Assembly: GCF_003627965.1 (NCBI RefSeq)
Contig: NZ_RBWE01000001.1
Span: forward strand, 1,480,769-1,544,768
Direction of reading: 5' to 3'
Length of the DNA stretch: 64,000 bases
From: Desulfofundulus salinus
Lineage (GTDB): Bacteria; Bacillota; Desulfotomaculia; Desulfotomaculales; Desulfovirgulaceae
Positions within the stretch are counted from its first letter, which is position 1; every line of letters starts with the position of its first letter. Both the position numbers and the translations under genes were made by a program. The notes beneath the pieces are model-generated. The model worked only from the letters and a program-made list of their open reading frames with translations, ran no database searches and was not told where the DNA came from. Below, piece by piece: positions 1 to 8,473 of this stretch.

Positions 1-480
1 CTGTACCAGGGAGTTGCGGAAGGGCAGGAATCGGGTGGCGGTGGCCCGACGGTGGCTGTAATCGGCCATCCGTACAATATTTACGACCCCTATATCAGCA
101 TGAACCTTTTGAGCCGTCTTGCAAGGAGCGGGGTACGGGTTTGTAGCGCCGATAACCTCCCGGAAACCCTCATCCGGGAACAGGCCGCCAGGCTGCCCAA
201 GCATCTTTTCTGGAGCCTGGGACAGCGCATGATCGGTGCTGCCTGGCACTACCTGCAGAGCCCGGATGTGGACGGCATCATCCACGTGGCTTCCTTTGCC
301 TGTGGCCCCGATTCCCTCACCGGGGAACTGATCTCCCGGGAGGTAAGGCGCCGGGGTAAGCCCTTCCTCAACCTGACCCTGGACGAACATTCGGCAGAAG
401 CCGGGGTGGTGACCCGCCTGGAAGCCTTTTTGGACATGATGGAACGCCGGCAGTTTCTTCCAGTAAGGGAGAGTGTATAA
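1..480 (+). CDS. HgdB/DUF2229-like dehydratase-associated protein, 5'-truncated by the window edge
   Basis: The reading frame is open from base 1, so only the C-terminal ~160 residues are visible and the true start lies upstream. The fragment contains FACGPDS, a cysteine-bearing motif after a hydrophobic strand, and ends with DEHSAEAG followed by VTRLEAF. The next gene has the matching pair FTCMPE and DEQSGEAG-VTRLEAF, so the two are paralogous in their C-terminal halves. This pattern belongs to the DUF2229 / 2-hydroxyglutaryl-CoA dehydratase D-component superfamily, whose cysteines hold Fe-S clusters. The stop overlaps the next start by one base (TAATG), showing tight translational coupling. 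The substrate is unknown. Confidence 0.75.
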   Translation: MYQGVAEGQESGGGGPTVAVIGHPYNIYDPYISMNLLSRLARSGVRVCSADNLPETLIREQAARLPKHLFWSLGQRMIGAAWHYLQSPDVDGIIHVASFACGPDSLTGELISREVRRRGKPFLNLTLDEHSAEAGVVTRLEAFLDMMERRQFLPVRESV

Positions 481-1562
481 TGAAGGTTACCTTTCCTCAC
501 ATGGGACATATGTGGATCTGTCTTTCGGCCATGCTGGAATACCTGGGGGTGGAGGTGGTGGTACCGCCGCCTTCCAGCAAACGCACCCTGACCCTGGGAG
601 CCAGGCATGCCCCCGAATTTGCCTGTTTACCCCTTAAATTAAACCTGGGCAATTTCATGGAGGCCAGTGAACTGGGGGCGGACACCATTCTCATGGCCGG
701 TGGGTGCGGGCCCTGCCGCTTTGGCTACTATGCCCAGGTGGAGCACGCCATCCTGGAAGACCTGGGTTACAAATACCGCCTGGTGGTGATGGAACCTCCC
801 CAAAAACATGTGGGGGAGCTGCTTTCTAAGATCAAATATATCACCGGCCACAGTTCCTGGTGGGAAGTGGTACGGGGTATTCGCTTCGGGTACCAGAAGG
901 CCCGCATGGTGGACGAGCTTGAAAGACAGGCCAATTACCTGCGTCCCCGGGAGATCCACCGGGGCAGCACCGATAAAGCGTTCAAACGGGCCCTGCAGGA
1001 AATCATCGCCGCCAAACACCCGCGGGATTTGCCTCAAGCCGGGGAACGGGTGCGCAAGATCATGGCCCAGGTGGTTATAAAGCCCCGGCCGGTTCTGCGC
1101 GTGGGTATCGTCGGTGAAATCTTCACCCTTTTGGAGCCCTTTGCCAATTACGATCTGGAAAGGAGGCTGGGCTACCTGGGTGTGGAGACCGACCGGTCCA
1201 TTTATTTGAGCGAGTGGATCAACGATCACCTTTTCCTGGGCCTGGTCAGAGGGCTGCGCAGCCGCAAGGAGGCCTGCCAGGCGGCGCCTCCTTACTTGAA
1301 CCATTTTGTAGGAGGCCACGGACAGGAAACCGTCGGTAGCACGGTCATGTACGCTAAGCAGGGCTATGACGGCGTAATCCAGCTCCTGCCCTTTACCTGC
1401 ATGCCCGAAATTGTGGCCCACAGCGTGCTGCCCAGGTTGAGCACCGAGCTGGGCATTCCCACGTTAACCATCACCGTAGATGAGCAGTCCGGGGAAGCGG
1501 GGCTGGTGACCCGCCTGGAGGCTTTTATAGATTTGCTGGCCAGAAAAAAAGGGGTGGTATAA
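480..1562 (+). CDS. 2-hydroxyacyl-CoA dehydratase-like protein (HgdB/DUF2229 superfamily), 360 aa
   Basis: A protein of about 360 residues with two cysteine regions: GGCGPCRFGYYA near residue 80 and LPFTCMPEIVAHS near residue 305. Its C-terminal DEQSGEAG-VTRLEAF block is shared with the gene upstream. Members of this superfamily carry a [4Fe-4S] cluster and receive electrons from an HgdC-type ATPase, which is encoded next. In many anaerobes these parts form one ~1400-residue protein (activase plus DUF2229 modules); here they are separate genes with one-base overlaps at both ends. Whether it dehydrates a 2-hydroxyacyl-CoA or does other low-potential chemistry cannot be told from sequence. Confidence 0.8.
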   Translation: MKVTFPHMGHMWICLSAMLEYLGVEVVVPPPSSKRTLTLGARHAPEFACLPLKLNLGNFMEASELGADTILMAGGCGPCRFGYYAQVEHAILEDLGYKYRLVVMEPPQKHVGELLSKIKYITGHSSWWEVVRGIRFGYQKARMVDELERQANYLRPREIHRGSTDKAFKRALQEIIAAKHPRDLPQAGERVRKIMAQVVIKPRPVLRVGIVGEIFTLLEPFANYDLERRLGYLGVETDRSIYLSEWINDHLFLGLVRGLRSRKEACQAAPPYLNHFVGGHGQETVGSTVMYAKQGYDGVIQLLPFTCMPEIVAHSVLPRLSTELGIPTLTITVDEQSGEAGLVTRLEAFIDLLARKKGVV

Positions 1563-2539
1563 TGAAAGGATACCTGGGCATCGATGTTGGTTCCGTAAGC
1601 ACCAACCTGGTCTTTATGGATGAAAACGGTAAAATCAGGGAAGCCATTTACCTGCGCACCCGGGGGCAGCCCATTTTTGCTTTGCAGGAGGGATTGCGGC
1701 AGCTGGCCGAACGCCTGCCCGCAAATACTATTGTCCGGGGGGTAGGCACCACCGGCAGCGGCCGTTTTTTGGCCGGGATAATTGCCGGGGCCGATGTGGT
1801 AAAAAATGAAATTACCAGCCACGCCGTGGCTGCCTCCACCCTGGTACCGGGAGTGCAGACCATCCTGGAGATTGGGGGCCAGGACTCCAAAATCATTATC
1901 CTGCGCAATGGCGTGGTGACCGACTTTGCCATGAACACTGTTTGTGCCGCAGGCACCGGCTCTTTCCTGGACCAGCAGGCGGCCCGGTTGAATATTCCCA
2001 TCGAAGATTTCGGTGAACTGGCCCTGAAATCCACCGTTCCAGTACGTATAGCCGGTCGTTGTGCCGTTTTTGCCGAGTCGGACATGATCCATAAACAGCA
2101 GATGGGTTACAGCCTGCCCGATATCCTGGCCGGTTTGTGTGAGGCCCTGGTCCGCAATTACCTGAACAACGTCGGCAAGGGTAAAGAGATTCTCCCCCCG
2201 GTTGTCTTTCAGGGCGGAGTAGCGGCCAACGCCGGTATGCGGCGGGCCTTCGAACAGGCCCTGGGCCTGGAAGTACATGTACCCCCCCATTATAACGTGA
2301 TGGGGGCGGTGGGGGCGGCCCTTTTAGCCCGGGAGAAAATGGCCGGCGGAGGAACCAGCCGGTTTCGGGGATTCGGGGTGGCTAAAACCCGCTTTAAAGC
2401 CGGGGGCTTTGAATGTGAAAATTGCCCGAACCTGTGCGAAGTGGTGGAAATCACCCGTGAAGGCGAAGTTATTGCCCGCTGGGGGGATCGTTGCGGCCGA
2501 TGGTCCGGCTCCCTGGGGTATCAAGAGAACGCCGTTTAA
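1562..2539 (+). CDS. Acyl-CoA dehydratase activase (BcrA/BadF/BadG/HgdC family ATPase)
   Basis: A 325-residue ASKHA-fold ATPase. The phosphate-1 loop GIDVGSVSTNLV is at residues 6-17, GGQDSK near 104, CAAGTGSFLD near 127, and AGRCAVFAESD near 163; the last two cysteines are those that bridge a [4Fe-4S] cluster between the two subunits of HgdC-type activators. The family uses ATP hydrolysis to push low-potential electrons into a dehydratase or reductase. The C-terminal ~45 residues add a CENCPNLC...DRC cysteine cluster also found in DUF2229-linked activases, perhaps a second Fe-S or zinc site. ATG overlaps the upstream stop (TAATG), so all three genes are one transcript. A hairpin with a T-rich tail follows. 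Confidence 0.88.
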   Translation: MKGYLGIDVGSVSTNLVFMDENGKIREAIYLRTRGQPIFALQEGLRQLAERLPANTIVRGVGTTGSGRFLAGIIAGADVVKNEITSHAVAASTLVPGVQTILEIGGQDSKIIILRNGVVTDFAMNTVCAAGTGSFLDQQAARLNIPIEDFGELALKSTVPVRIAGRCAVFAESDMIHKQQMGYSLPDILAGLCEALVRNYLNNVGKGKEILPPVVFQGGVAANAGMRRAFEQALGLEVHVPPHYNVMGAVGAALLAREKMAGGGTSRFRGFGVAKTRFKAGGFECENCPNLCEVVEITREGEVIARWGDRCGRWSGSLGYQENAV

Positions 2540-2599
2540 TAGGCAGGGCTGTCCCCGCTCACTCCAGGGGACAACCGACGCCCAGGTAGTTATATCAAC

Positions 2600-2632
2600 A
2601 AGGGACGGTTTAATAACCCGTCCCTTTTCCGT
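2600..2632. terminator. Bidirectional terminator between activase and CBM gene
   Basis: AAGGGACGG pairs with CCGTCCCTT across a 9-nt loop. It is followed by TTCC on the plus strand and preceded by an A-rich stretch, and lies between convergent genes, so it could end both transcripts. The plus-strand T tract is short. Confidence 0.6.
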
Positions 2633-2931
2633 TAAGCCCGCACTGTCCAGTTGTAACCGTTGTTGTTATCCCAGTTGTTGGCCGAATCCTTGAAACAGAA
2701 AGACATCATGCCGTTTTGCATGCGCAGGGTACTTTCCCAGCCCCGCTGGGTGCGTTCCATTTTAATGGTGTTAACATTTTGCCAGTTTTTCGGGTCACCA
2801 AACCCGCAGTGTAAGTAAACCTGGTCGGCACCACTTTTGGCCAGAAGTCCGTTGTAAATAATGTTCACTTCATTAAAGCCAGCCGGCCTCACCTCTACGC
2901 CTTTCGGAGTATCAGACCAACCCTGAATCAA
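2632..2931 (-). CDS. Stand-alone carbohydrate-binding module protein (CBM25/53-like), 99 aa
   Basis: A small protein made only of a beta-sandwich-like domain with the aromatic pattern of starch-binding CBM25/CBM53 modules: VNIIYNGLLAKSGADQVYLH near the N-terminus, then GWESTLRM, SFCFKDSANNWDNNNG and YNW at the end. It has no signal peptide, transmembrane segment or catalytic domain, so it is probably cytoplasmic. The start is TTG at 2931, preceded by a strong AGGAGGT on the minus strand. It is convergent with the activase gene. It could bind glycogen or granulose-type storage polysaccharide, but this is inference; the family assignment is by motif only. Confidence 0.7.
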   Translation of the reverse strand: MIQGWSDTPKGVEVRPAGFNEVNIIYNGLLAKSGADQVYLHCGFGDPKNWQNVNTIKMERTQRGWESTLRMQNGMMSFCFKDSANNWDNNNGYNWTVRA

Positions 2932-3192
2932 AATAAAGCACCTCCTGCTTTGTTTTGCATTTCAATTTTTAGATTCTCCCGTAGCTCATAAGGTATACAC
3001 GGACATTTCTTCCTGCCATGGAAAATGACACTTAACGTTAATTTGCATCATCCAGGAGGAATTGCCCAAACGCCGGCGAAATTAAAAGAGGTGCGCTTAC
3101 GGCGCACTATAAGGTATTTTTTATAGAAGAAGCATAGAAGAGATGAGCGAAACCAAAATCTCACTTACAACCATAGAAGAGTTAGAAAGCTG

Positions 3193-3221
3193 TTGACAGC
3201 ACCCAGCACCCATGTTACAAT
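3193..3221 (+). promoter_or_regulatory. Sigma-A-type promoter of lysA
   Basis: TTGACA (3193-3198), a 17-bp spacer and TACAAT (3216-3221). It sits about 30 bp upstream of the L-box aptamer. Confidence 0.8.
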
Positions 3222-3248
3222 GGGACAAAATTGTATACATTATGCCTC

Positions 3249-3455
3249 ATCTCCCTTTGGAGGTGAGGTAGAGGTTGCGGACAACAAGAGTACCCCGGTG
3301 GAGGAACCGGGTTCCGCAGAAGCCGGGGGAAAGGGTTGCCCGCCGAAGTTCAGCCGTTGCCCGGAACGGCTGGGCTGGGCCGTCATCGAACAGGTGCCGG
3401 ACTGTCACCCGGTGGCTGCCCTGCTGCCGGGTGGAGCGCTATCTCACCAGGGGAG
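3249..3455 (+). promoter_or_regulatory. Lysine riboswitch (L box)
   Basis: The L-box signatures occur in order: GAGGTAGAGG, AAGAGTACC, a GC-rich arm, CCGCCGAAG, GGCTGGGC, GGACTGTCAC and TGGAGCGCTATCT. The helices between them are GC-rich and self-complementary. An intrinsic terminator and then lysA follow, the usual arrangement in which lysine binding favours termination. The boundaries are approximate. Confidence 0.93.
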
Positions 3456-3482
3456 GGGAGGGTGTTTTTCCATTGTGCATAA

Positions 3483-3516
3483 GACGGCCCCTCACCCGGG
3501 AAGCCGTCTCATTTTA
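3483..3516 (+). terminator. Lysine-riboswitch expression platform terminator
   Basis: GACGGC (3483-3488) pairs with GCCGTC (3503-3508), followed by TCATTTTA. It lies just downstream of the lysine aptamer and 60 bp before lysA. The T tract is interrupted, consistent with a regulated terminator. Confidence 0.7.
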
Positions 3517-3573
3517 TGTTGCCGACACCAATGACCTTTTTCCGGGCGTATTATATCCGTGGGAGGTTTTGAA

Positions 3574-4917
3574 ATGAAGCTACACGGCACCATGACCATT
3601 AACAGCCGGGGCCACCTGGAAATTGGTGGCTGCGATACCGTAGAGCTTGCTTCTACCTTTGGCACCCCCCTTTATGTTGTGGATGAAGAGCTTTTCCGGC
3701 AAAATTGCCGGGAGTACTACCGGGCCTTCACCGAAAAACACGGTGCCGAGGTCATCTATGCGGCCAAGACATTGCTCAACCTGGCCATCTGCCGCCTGGT
3801 GGAGGAAGAAGGGCTGGGCATGGATGTGGTTTCCGGCGGCGAACTATATACTGCCCTGCAGGCCAAATTCCCCATGTCCCGGGTTTATTTCCACGGGAAC
3901 AACAAGTCCAGGGAAGAACTGCGCCTGGCCCTGGAAGCCCGGGTGGGGCGGTTCATGGTGGATAATCTTTACGAGCTGGAAATGCTCAACCAGCTGGCCG
4001 GTGAGATGCACACCAGGGCAGACGTTATCCTGCGCTTAACCCCCGGCATTGAGGCCCATACCCATGAGTACATTAAAACCGGTCAGATTGACAGCAAATT
4101 CGGCCTGGTTATTGAAAACGGCCAGGCTCTGGCCGGGGTAAAACGGGCCCTGGAGATGGATCATATTGTCCTTCACGGTTTGCATTGTCATATTGGTTCG
4201 CAGATTTTCGAGCTGGATTCTTACGCCCACGCGGCCGGAGTAATGATGGATTTTGCCGCCCTGGTGGCCAGGGAGACCGGCTGGGCTCCGTCCGAACTTG
4301 ATCTGGGAGGCGGGCTGGGCATCTACTACGCCGAAGGGGATCAACCCCGCCCGGTGGCCGAGTATGCCGATGTAGTTATGCGGTCCGTCCGGGAAAAGGC
4401 CATGGCGCACGGCCTGCCCGTACCCAGGGTTATTGTGGAACCCGGGCGTTCCATCAGTGGTCCGGCGGGTACTACCCTTTACACCGTCGGGGCGGTAAAG
4501 GACATTCCCGGGGTGCGCAAGTACGTGGCCGTGGACGGCGGTATGGGTGATAACCCCCGCCCGGCCCTTTACCAGTCCCGTTACGAGGCCTGCGTGGCCA
4601 ACAAGGCCGCCGCACCGGCGGAAGAAGTGGTCTCCATCGCCGGCAAGTGCTGTGAATCCGGGGACATGCTCATCTGGGATATCGCCCTGCCCGGGGTCCA
4701 ACCCGGGGATATCCTGGCGGTCAGCTGTACCGGTGCCTACAACTACTCCATGTCCATGAATTACAACCGCCTGCCCCGGCCGGCCATGGTGCTGGTTAAG
4801 GACGGCCGTGCCGATATCATTGTAGAGCGGGAGACCTACGCCGATCTTCTGCGTAATGACGTGATCCCGGAAAGGTTGCGCAAGAGCCGGCGGCTAAATG
4901 TGGCTTCGGCACGCTAA
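3574..4917 (+). CDS. lysA: Diaminopimelate decarboxylase
   Basis: Fold-type III PLP enzyme of 447 residues converting meso-diaminopimelate to L-lysine, the last step of lysine synthesis. Visible features: YAAKT with the PLP-binding lysine near residue 58, HCHIGSQI near 208, DLGGGLGI near 245, EPGRSI near 290 and CCESGD near 360, which carries the substrate-contacting cysteine. The start chosen is ATG 3574 after GGGAGGT, not the upstream GTG at 3559. The lysine riboswitch and terminator directly upstream independently support the identification. A strong terminator follows the stop, so it is a single-gene unit. Confidence 0.96.
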   Translation: MKLHGTMTINSRGHLEIGGCDTVELASTFGTPLYVVDEELFRQNCREYYRAFTEKHGAEVIYAAKTLLNLAICRLVEEEGLGMDVVSGGELYTALQAKFPMSRVYFHGNNKSREELRLALEARVGRFMVDNLYELEMLNQLAGEMHTRADVILRLTPGIEAHTHEYIKTGQIDSKFGLVIENGQALAGVKRALEMDHIVLHGLHCHIGSQIFELDSYAHAAGVMMDFAALVARETGWAPSELDLGGGLGIYYAEGDQPRPVAEYADVVMRSVREKAMAHGLPVPRVIVEPGRSISGPAGTTLYTVGAVKDIPGVRKYVAVDGGMGDNPRPALYQSRYEACVANKAAAPAEEVVSIAGKCCESGDMLIWDIALPGVQPGDILAVSCTGAYNYSMSMNYNRLPRPAMVLVKDGRADIIVERETYADLLRNDVIPERLRKSRRLNVASAR

Positions 4918-4931
4918 ACCTTCCGCCCGTC

Positions 4932-4960
4932 AGCACCCCTAAAAAAGGGGTGCTTTTTTT
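4932..4960 (+). terminator. Intrinsic terminator of lysA
   Basis: AGCACCCCT pairs with AGGGGTGCT over an A5 loop and is followed by seven T. Confidence 0.92.
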
Positions 4961-5016
4961 ACGGCGCAAAGCGACAAGGCGGAGCGAAAGGTCCAAAGCT
5001 GGTAAAAGCGGGGGGT

Positions 5017-5082
5017 GAATGTTCAGCAAAACCGTAATGACGAGGACAGCGCCGCATCCAACCTGGTTCGCTGAACATTTAC
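5017..5082. repeat. Deletion remnant of a hairpin element (family B)
   Basis: TGAATGTTCAGC and GCTGAACATTT form the ends. The inside, AAACCGTAATGACGAG then GACAGCGCCGCATCC then ACCTGGTTC, matches the two outer edges of the copy at 22632-22925, with about 230 bp of the middle missing. Both outer ends survive. Confidence 0.65.
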
Positions 5083-5131
5083 AGGGGGGCTGCGAAGGAG
5101 TATTTTTGGTTATGAAGAAAGAAGAGTATGA

Positions 5132-5137
5132 TATAAT
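5132..5137 (+). promoter_or_regulatory. Probable extended -10 element upstream of the DHH-CBS-CCA gene
   Basis: TATGATATAAT contains a TG-extended consensus TATAAT 44 bp before the start codon. No good -35 is seen at 17 bp; TTGGTT lies about 20 bp upstream. Confidence 0.4.
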
Positions 5138-5180
5138 CAAAAAATAGTGTACCACGAGGTCTAGGAGAGAGGAGCCGCCC

Positions 5181-7817
5181 ATGGATATTATTACCACCCA
5201 CACCAATACGGATCTGGACGCCCTGGCTGCCATGGTGGGAGCCCAGAAACTCTATCCCGAAGCCGTGATGGTCTTCCCGGGTAAGCTTTCCAGGAACGTA
5301 GAGGAATTTATGGCTTTGCACAAGGACGCCCTGGCCGTGTCCAGCCTGCGGGATATCCAGCTGGAAAAGGTGCGGCGGGTGGTGCTGGTGGACACGAAAA
5401 ACCCCAGACGGCTGGGCAAACTGGCGGAAGTGTTCAACCGTCGCGGGGTGGAAGTACATATTTACGATCACCATCCCTGGGCCGAAGGGGATGTGCGGGG
5501 CACGGTGGAAGTGGTGGAGACGGTGGGGGCCACCGCCACCCTGCTGGTGGAAAAAATACGGGAGCAAAACGTACCCTTGAACCCCCTGGAAGCCACAATT
5601 CTGGCCCTGGGTATTTACGGGGATACCGGTTCTTTAGTGTTTACCAGTACCACTCCCCGGGACGTGGCGGCGGTGGCCTATCTTTTGGAAAAGGGGGCCA
5701 ACCTGGGAGTGGTGGCCGAATTTCTCGGCCGGCCCATGACCGAAGAACAAAAGTCCCTGCTCAAATCTTTACTGCTATCTGCCCGCCGCCACCAGGTCAA
5801 CGGGGTCAAGATCCTCCTGGCCACGGCATCGGTGGAAGAATTTGTGGTTGGCCTGGCCCTGCTCACCCACACCATCTCGGAAATCGAAAGGCTGGATGCG
5901 GTATTTACTGTGGTGGAAATGGAGGACCGTGTATACATAGTGGGCCGCAGTAACGTGGCCCAGGTGGATGTTGCCGAAATTCTGGGCCCCTTTGGAGGGG
6001 GCGGCCACCCGGCGGCAGCCTCGGCCACCATTAAAGGGGCACCTCTAAACCAGGTGGCAGAGACACTCATGAAAATCATCCAGCAAAAGGTGCGTCCTCC
6101 CCTGACGGCAGCGGGGATCATGTCCAGCCCGGTTAAAACCGTCACTCCCGAAACTACCATTAAGGAAGCCGGTCGCATCATGATGCGCTACGGCCATACC
6201 GGCCTGCCCGTAGTACAAAAGGACCGGCTGGTAGGTGTAATATCCCGGCGGGACGTGGAAAAGGCCAACCTCCATGGTTTGGGACATGCTCCGGTAAAGG
6301 GTTTTATGAGCCAGAATGTGGTCTGGGTGACTCCCGACGTTCCCGTGGCCGAAGTGCAACAACTGATGATTGAACACGATATCGGGCGCGTGCCCGTGGT
6401 GTCGGAAGGGCGCCTGGTGGGTATTGTTTCCCGGACCGATGTCCTGCGTACCATGCACGGCGATTTTCCCTCCCGTTACCGGGCCATTTACTCCGGCCAC
6501 TTACCTGCCGCCGGGGCAAATATATCCGACCTCATGCACCAGGTGCTGAATCCCAGGGAATGGGAGATTATGTGCCGGGCCAGGGAAATTGCCGCCCGTC
6601 TTGGCTACCGGGTTTTTGCTGCCGGCGGGGTGGTACGGGATATATTGCTTAAAGCGGGCAATCTCGACATAGATCTGGTGGTGGAAGGGGATGGCATAGC
6701 CCTGGCTGAAGCTCTGGCCGGGGCCTACGGTGCCCAGGTACGCGCCCACCACAAATTTGGCACTGCGGAAGTGCTGTTCCCCGATGGCTTCAAGGTCGAT
6801 GTGGCCACGGCACGGGTGGAATTTTACGAGTACCCGGCAGCTCTGCCCCGGGTGGAAAGTTCCTGCGTGCGCCATGACCTTTACCGGCGGGACTTTACCA
6901 TCAACGCCATGGCCGTTGACTTAAACGGGGAACATTTCGGTGATTTAATAGACTTTTTTGGTGGGCGTCAGGATTTACAGCAGGGGCTGATCCGGGTATT
7001 ATATAACTTGAGTTTTATCGAGGACCCCATCCGGCTGTTGCGGGCTGTGCGCTTTGAGCAGCGCTACGGGTTCAAGATCGAGCCTCAGACTTTAAAGCTG
7101 GCGCAGGAGGCCGTGCGCCGGGAAGTTCTCGCCCGCGTTTCTCCCGAACGCTTGTGGGAAGAGTTAAAGCACATCCTGATGGAAGAAAAAGCCGGGAGAA
7201 TGCTGGAGCGCCTGCACCAACTGGGCATGTGGCCCTTTGCTTTCCCCGGGGTAACTTACTGGGAAGTACAGCCGGTGCTGCATGATTTAGGTGAATCCAT
7301 GCAACTGCTGGAAGAATGGGGCTTTCCCCCGGGGAATGAACCATGGCTTTGTTATTTTATTGCCGCTTTGCACTGGACCGATCCGGAAACCGTTCGGAGC
7401 TTGTGTGAGCGCTACCATCTGAACAAGCGCCAGACCGGAAAGGTTCTGGCCACCCTGGCCAACTGGCGTCTTGTTTTGTCCCGGCTGTGCCTGCGTGATG
7501 GGGCGCGCACCAGTGAGCTGGTCCGGACCCTTCTCCTTTTGCCCCCGGAGGCCCACCCCCTCATTCTTACCCTTATGGATGAGGAATGGTTGAAGGAACG
7601 TTTCCGGCAGTTGCTCGTACTCCTGCGGGAGAGCAAGCCAACCGTGGACGGTACATACATTAAGAGTCTGGGCTACCGGCCCGGGCCCATTTTCCGCAGG
7701 GCCCTGGATGCGGTCTGGCAGGCCCGGCTGGACGGCCTGGTGAAAAACAGCGACGAGGAAAAGGCGTTTGTGCAGGAATTTCTGCGCCGTCACCAGGGAG
7801 AGGATTCACATGTTTAA
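5181..7817 (+). CDS. DHH phosphoesterase - CBS pair - tRNA nucleotidyltransferase fusion, 878 aa
   Basis: Three modules are fused. Residues 1 to ~310 are a DHH/DHHA1 phosphoesterase with an HTNTDLDAL start, VDTKN, DHHPW near 95 and the DHHA1 signature FGGGGHPAAA near 275. Residues ~312-430 hold two CBS domains (SPVKTVTPETT... and SQNVVWVTPDV...), which usually bind adenine nucleotides. Residues ~470-870 are a class II poly(A) polymerase/CCA enzyme with GGVVRD, the metal-binding DIDLV and RRDFTINAMA. Similar fusions in Aquifex and clostridia act as A-adding or CCA-adding enzymes. The DHH part resembles NrnA/oligoribonuclease-type enzymes. The good RBS AGGAGAGAGGAG precedes the start, and the stop overlaps the next gene. 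Confidence 0.88.
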   Translation: MDIITTHTNTDLDALAAMVGAQKLYPEAVMVFPGKLSRNVEEFMALHKDALAVSSLRDIQLEKVRRVVLVDTKNPRRLGKLAEVFNRRGVEVHIYDHHPWAEGDVRGTVEVVETVGATATLLVEKIREQNVPLNPLEATILALGIYGDTGSLVFTSTTPRDVAAVAYLLEKGANLGVVAEFLGRPMTEEQKSLLKSLLLSARRHQVNGVKILLATASVEEFVVGLALLTHTISEIERLDAVFTVVEMEDRVYIVGRSNVAQVDVAEILGPFGGGGHPAAASATIKGAPLNQVAETLMKIIQQKVRPPLTAAGIMSSPVKTVTPETTIKEAGRIMMRYGHTGLPVVQKDRLVGVISRRDVEKANLHGLGHAPVKGFMSQNVVWVTPDVPVAEVQQLMIEHDIGRVPVVSEGRLVGIVSRTDVLRTMHGDFPSRYRAIYSGHLPAAGANISDLMHQVLNPREWEIMCRAREIAARLGYRVFAAGGVVRDILLKAGNLDIDLVVEGDGIALAEALAGAYGAQVRAHHKFGTAEVLFPDGFKVDVATARVEFYEYPAALPRVESSCVRHDLYRRDFTINAMAVDLNGEHFGDLIDFFGGRQDLQQGLIRVLYNLSFIEDPIRLLRAVRFEQRYGFKIEPQTLKLAQEAVRREVLARVSPERLWEELKHILMEEKAGRMLERLHQLGMWPFAFPGVTYWEVQPVLHDLGESMQLLEEWGFPPGNEPWLCYFIAALHWTDPETVRSLCERYHLNKRQTGKVLATLANWRLVLSRLCLRDGARTSELVRTLLLLPPEAHPLILTLMDEEWLKERFRQLLVLLRESKPTVDGTYIKSLGYRPGPIFRRALDAVWQARLDGLVKNSDEEKAFVQEFLRRHQGEDSHV

Positions 7818-8439
7818 CCTGCCCAGTTTATACGAAATGGGCATCATGTTGCCGGCCATTGTATTGGGGCTTACTTTCCACGAACTGGCCCACGGCTGGG
7901 TGGCCGATCGCCTGGGGGATGCCACGGCCCGCTATCAGGGCCGGCTGACATTAAACCCCCTGGCCCACGTGGATGTTATCGGTTTGATCATGCTCTTTGC
8001 CGTTGGTTTTGGCTGGGCGAAGCCGGTACCCGTCAACCCCTATAATTTCCGCGGCGATATGCGGCAGGGCATAATGCTGGTCTCCCTGGCCGGGCCGGCT
8101 GCCAATATGTTGCTGGCAATAGCGGGGACGGTGGCCCTGGGCCTGGGGGCGTGGAAGCTGCCCTATGGCCAGGATATTGTTTTAAAAATTATATACATCA
8201 ATGTCATTCTGGCGGTTTTTAACCTTCTACCGATCCCTCCGCTGGACGGTTCGAAAATACTGGCCGGGCTCTTGCCTGGCCGGCAGCAGTGGCTTTATGC
8301 GTTGGAAAATTACGGTACAATTATACTTTTGCTTTTGTTGTTTACCGGTATTATCGGGAAGGTGCTCAGGTGGATTATTGTTCCCCTGTACCATGCCCTC
8401 ATTGATCTGGCGAAAGCGGTTGCTTTCCTGGTTTCTTAA
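7810..8439 (+). CDS. Site-2 protease family membrane metalloprotease (M50B, YwhC-like)
   Basis: A 209-residue polytopic membrane protein with the zinc-binding HELAH motif near residue 22 inside the first transmembrane segment. A second active-site motif, NLLPIPPLDGSK near residue 140, contributes the aspartate ligand. There are four to five hydrophobic segments and no PDZ domain, typical of the short YwhC-like group of unknown substrate. The start ATG 7810 follows GGGAGAGG within the end of the upstream gene (8-base overlap), indicating coupling. The neighbouring trpS is conserved with this protease in many clostridia (from general knowledge). Confidence 0.9.
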   Translation: MFNLPSLYEMGIMLPAIVLGLTFHELAHGWVADRLGDATARYQGRLTLNPLAHVDVIGLIMLFAVGFGWAKPVPVNPYNFRGDMRQGIMLVSLAGPAANMLLAIAGTVALGLGAWKLPYGQDIVLKIIYINVILAVFNLLPIPPLDGSKILAGLLPGRQQWLYALENYGTIILLLLLFTGIIGKVLRWIIVPLYHALIDLAKAVAFLVS

Positions 8440-8473
8440 TGCAAAGCAAGATGGGAAAGGAGATACCACACCA

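Noticed and set aside
3193-3577. Overlapping open frames between the CBM gene and lysA
   Set aside because: They lie on the lysine riboswitch and its promoter; the sequence follows aptamer constraints, not coding ones.
4036-4701. Long antisense frames opposite lysA, trp, ispH, spoIVA and other genes
   Set aside because: They mirror the high-GC coding strand, lack RBS and conserved motifs, and lie entirely within confident genes.
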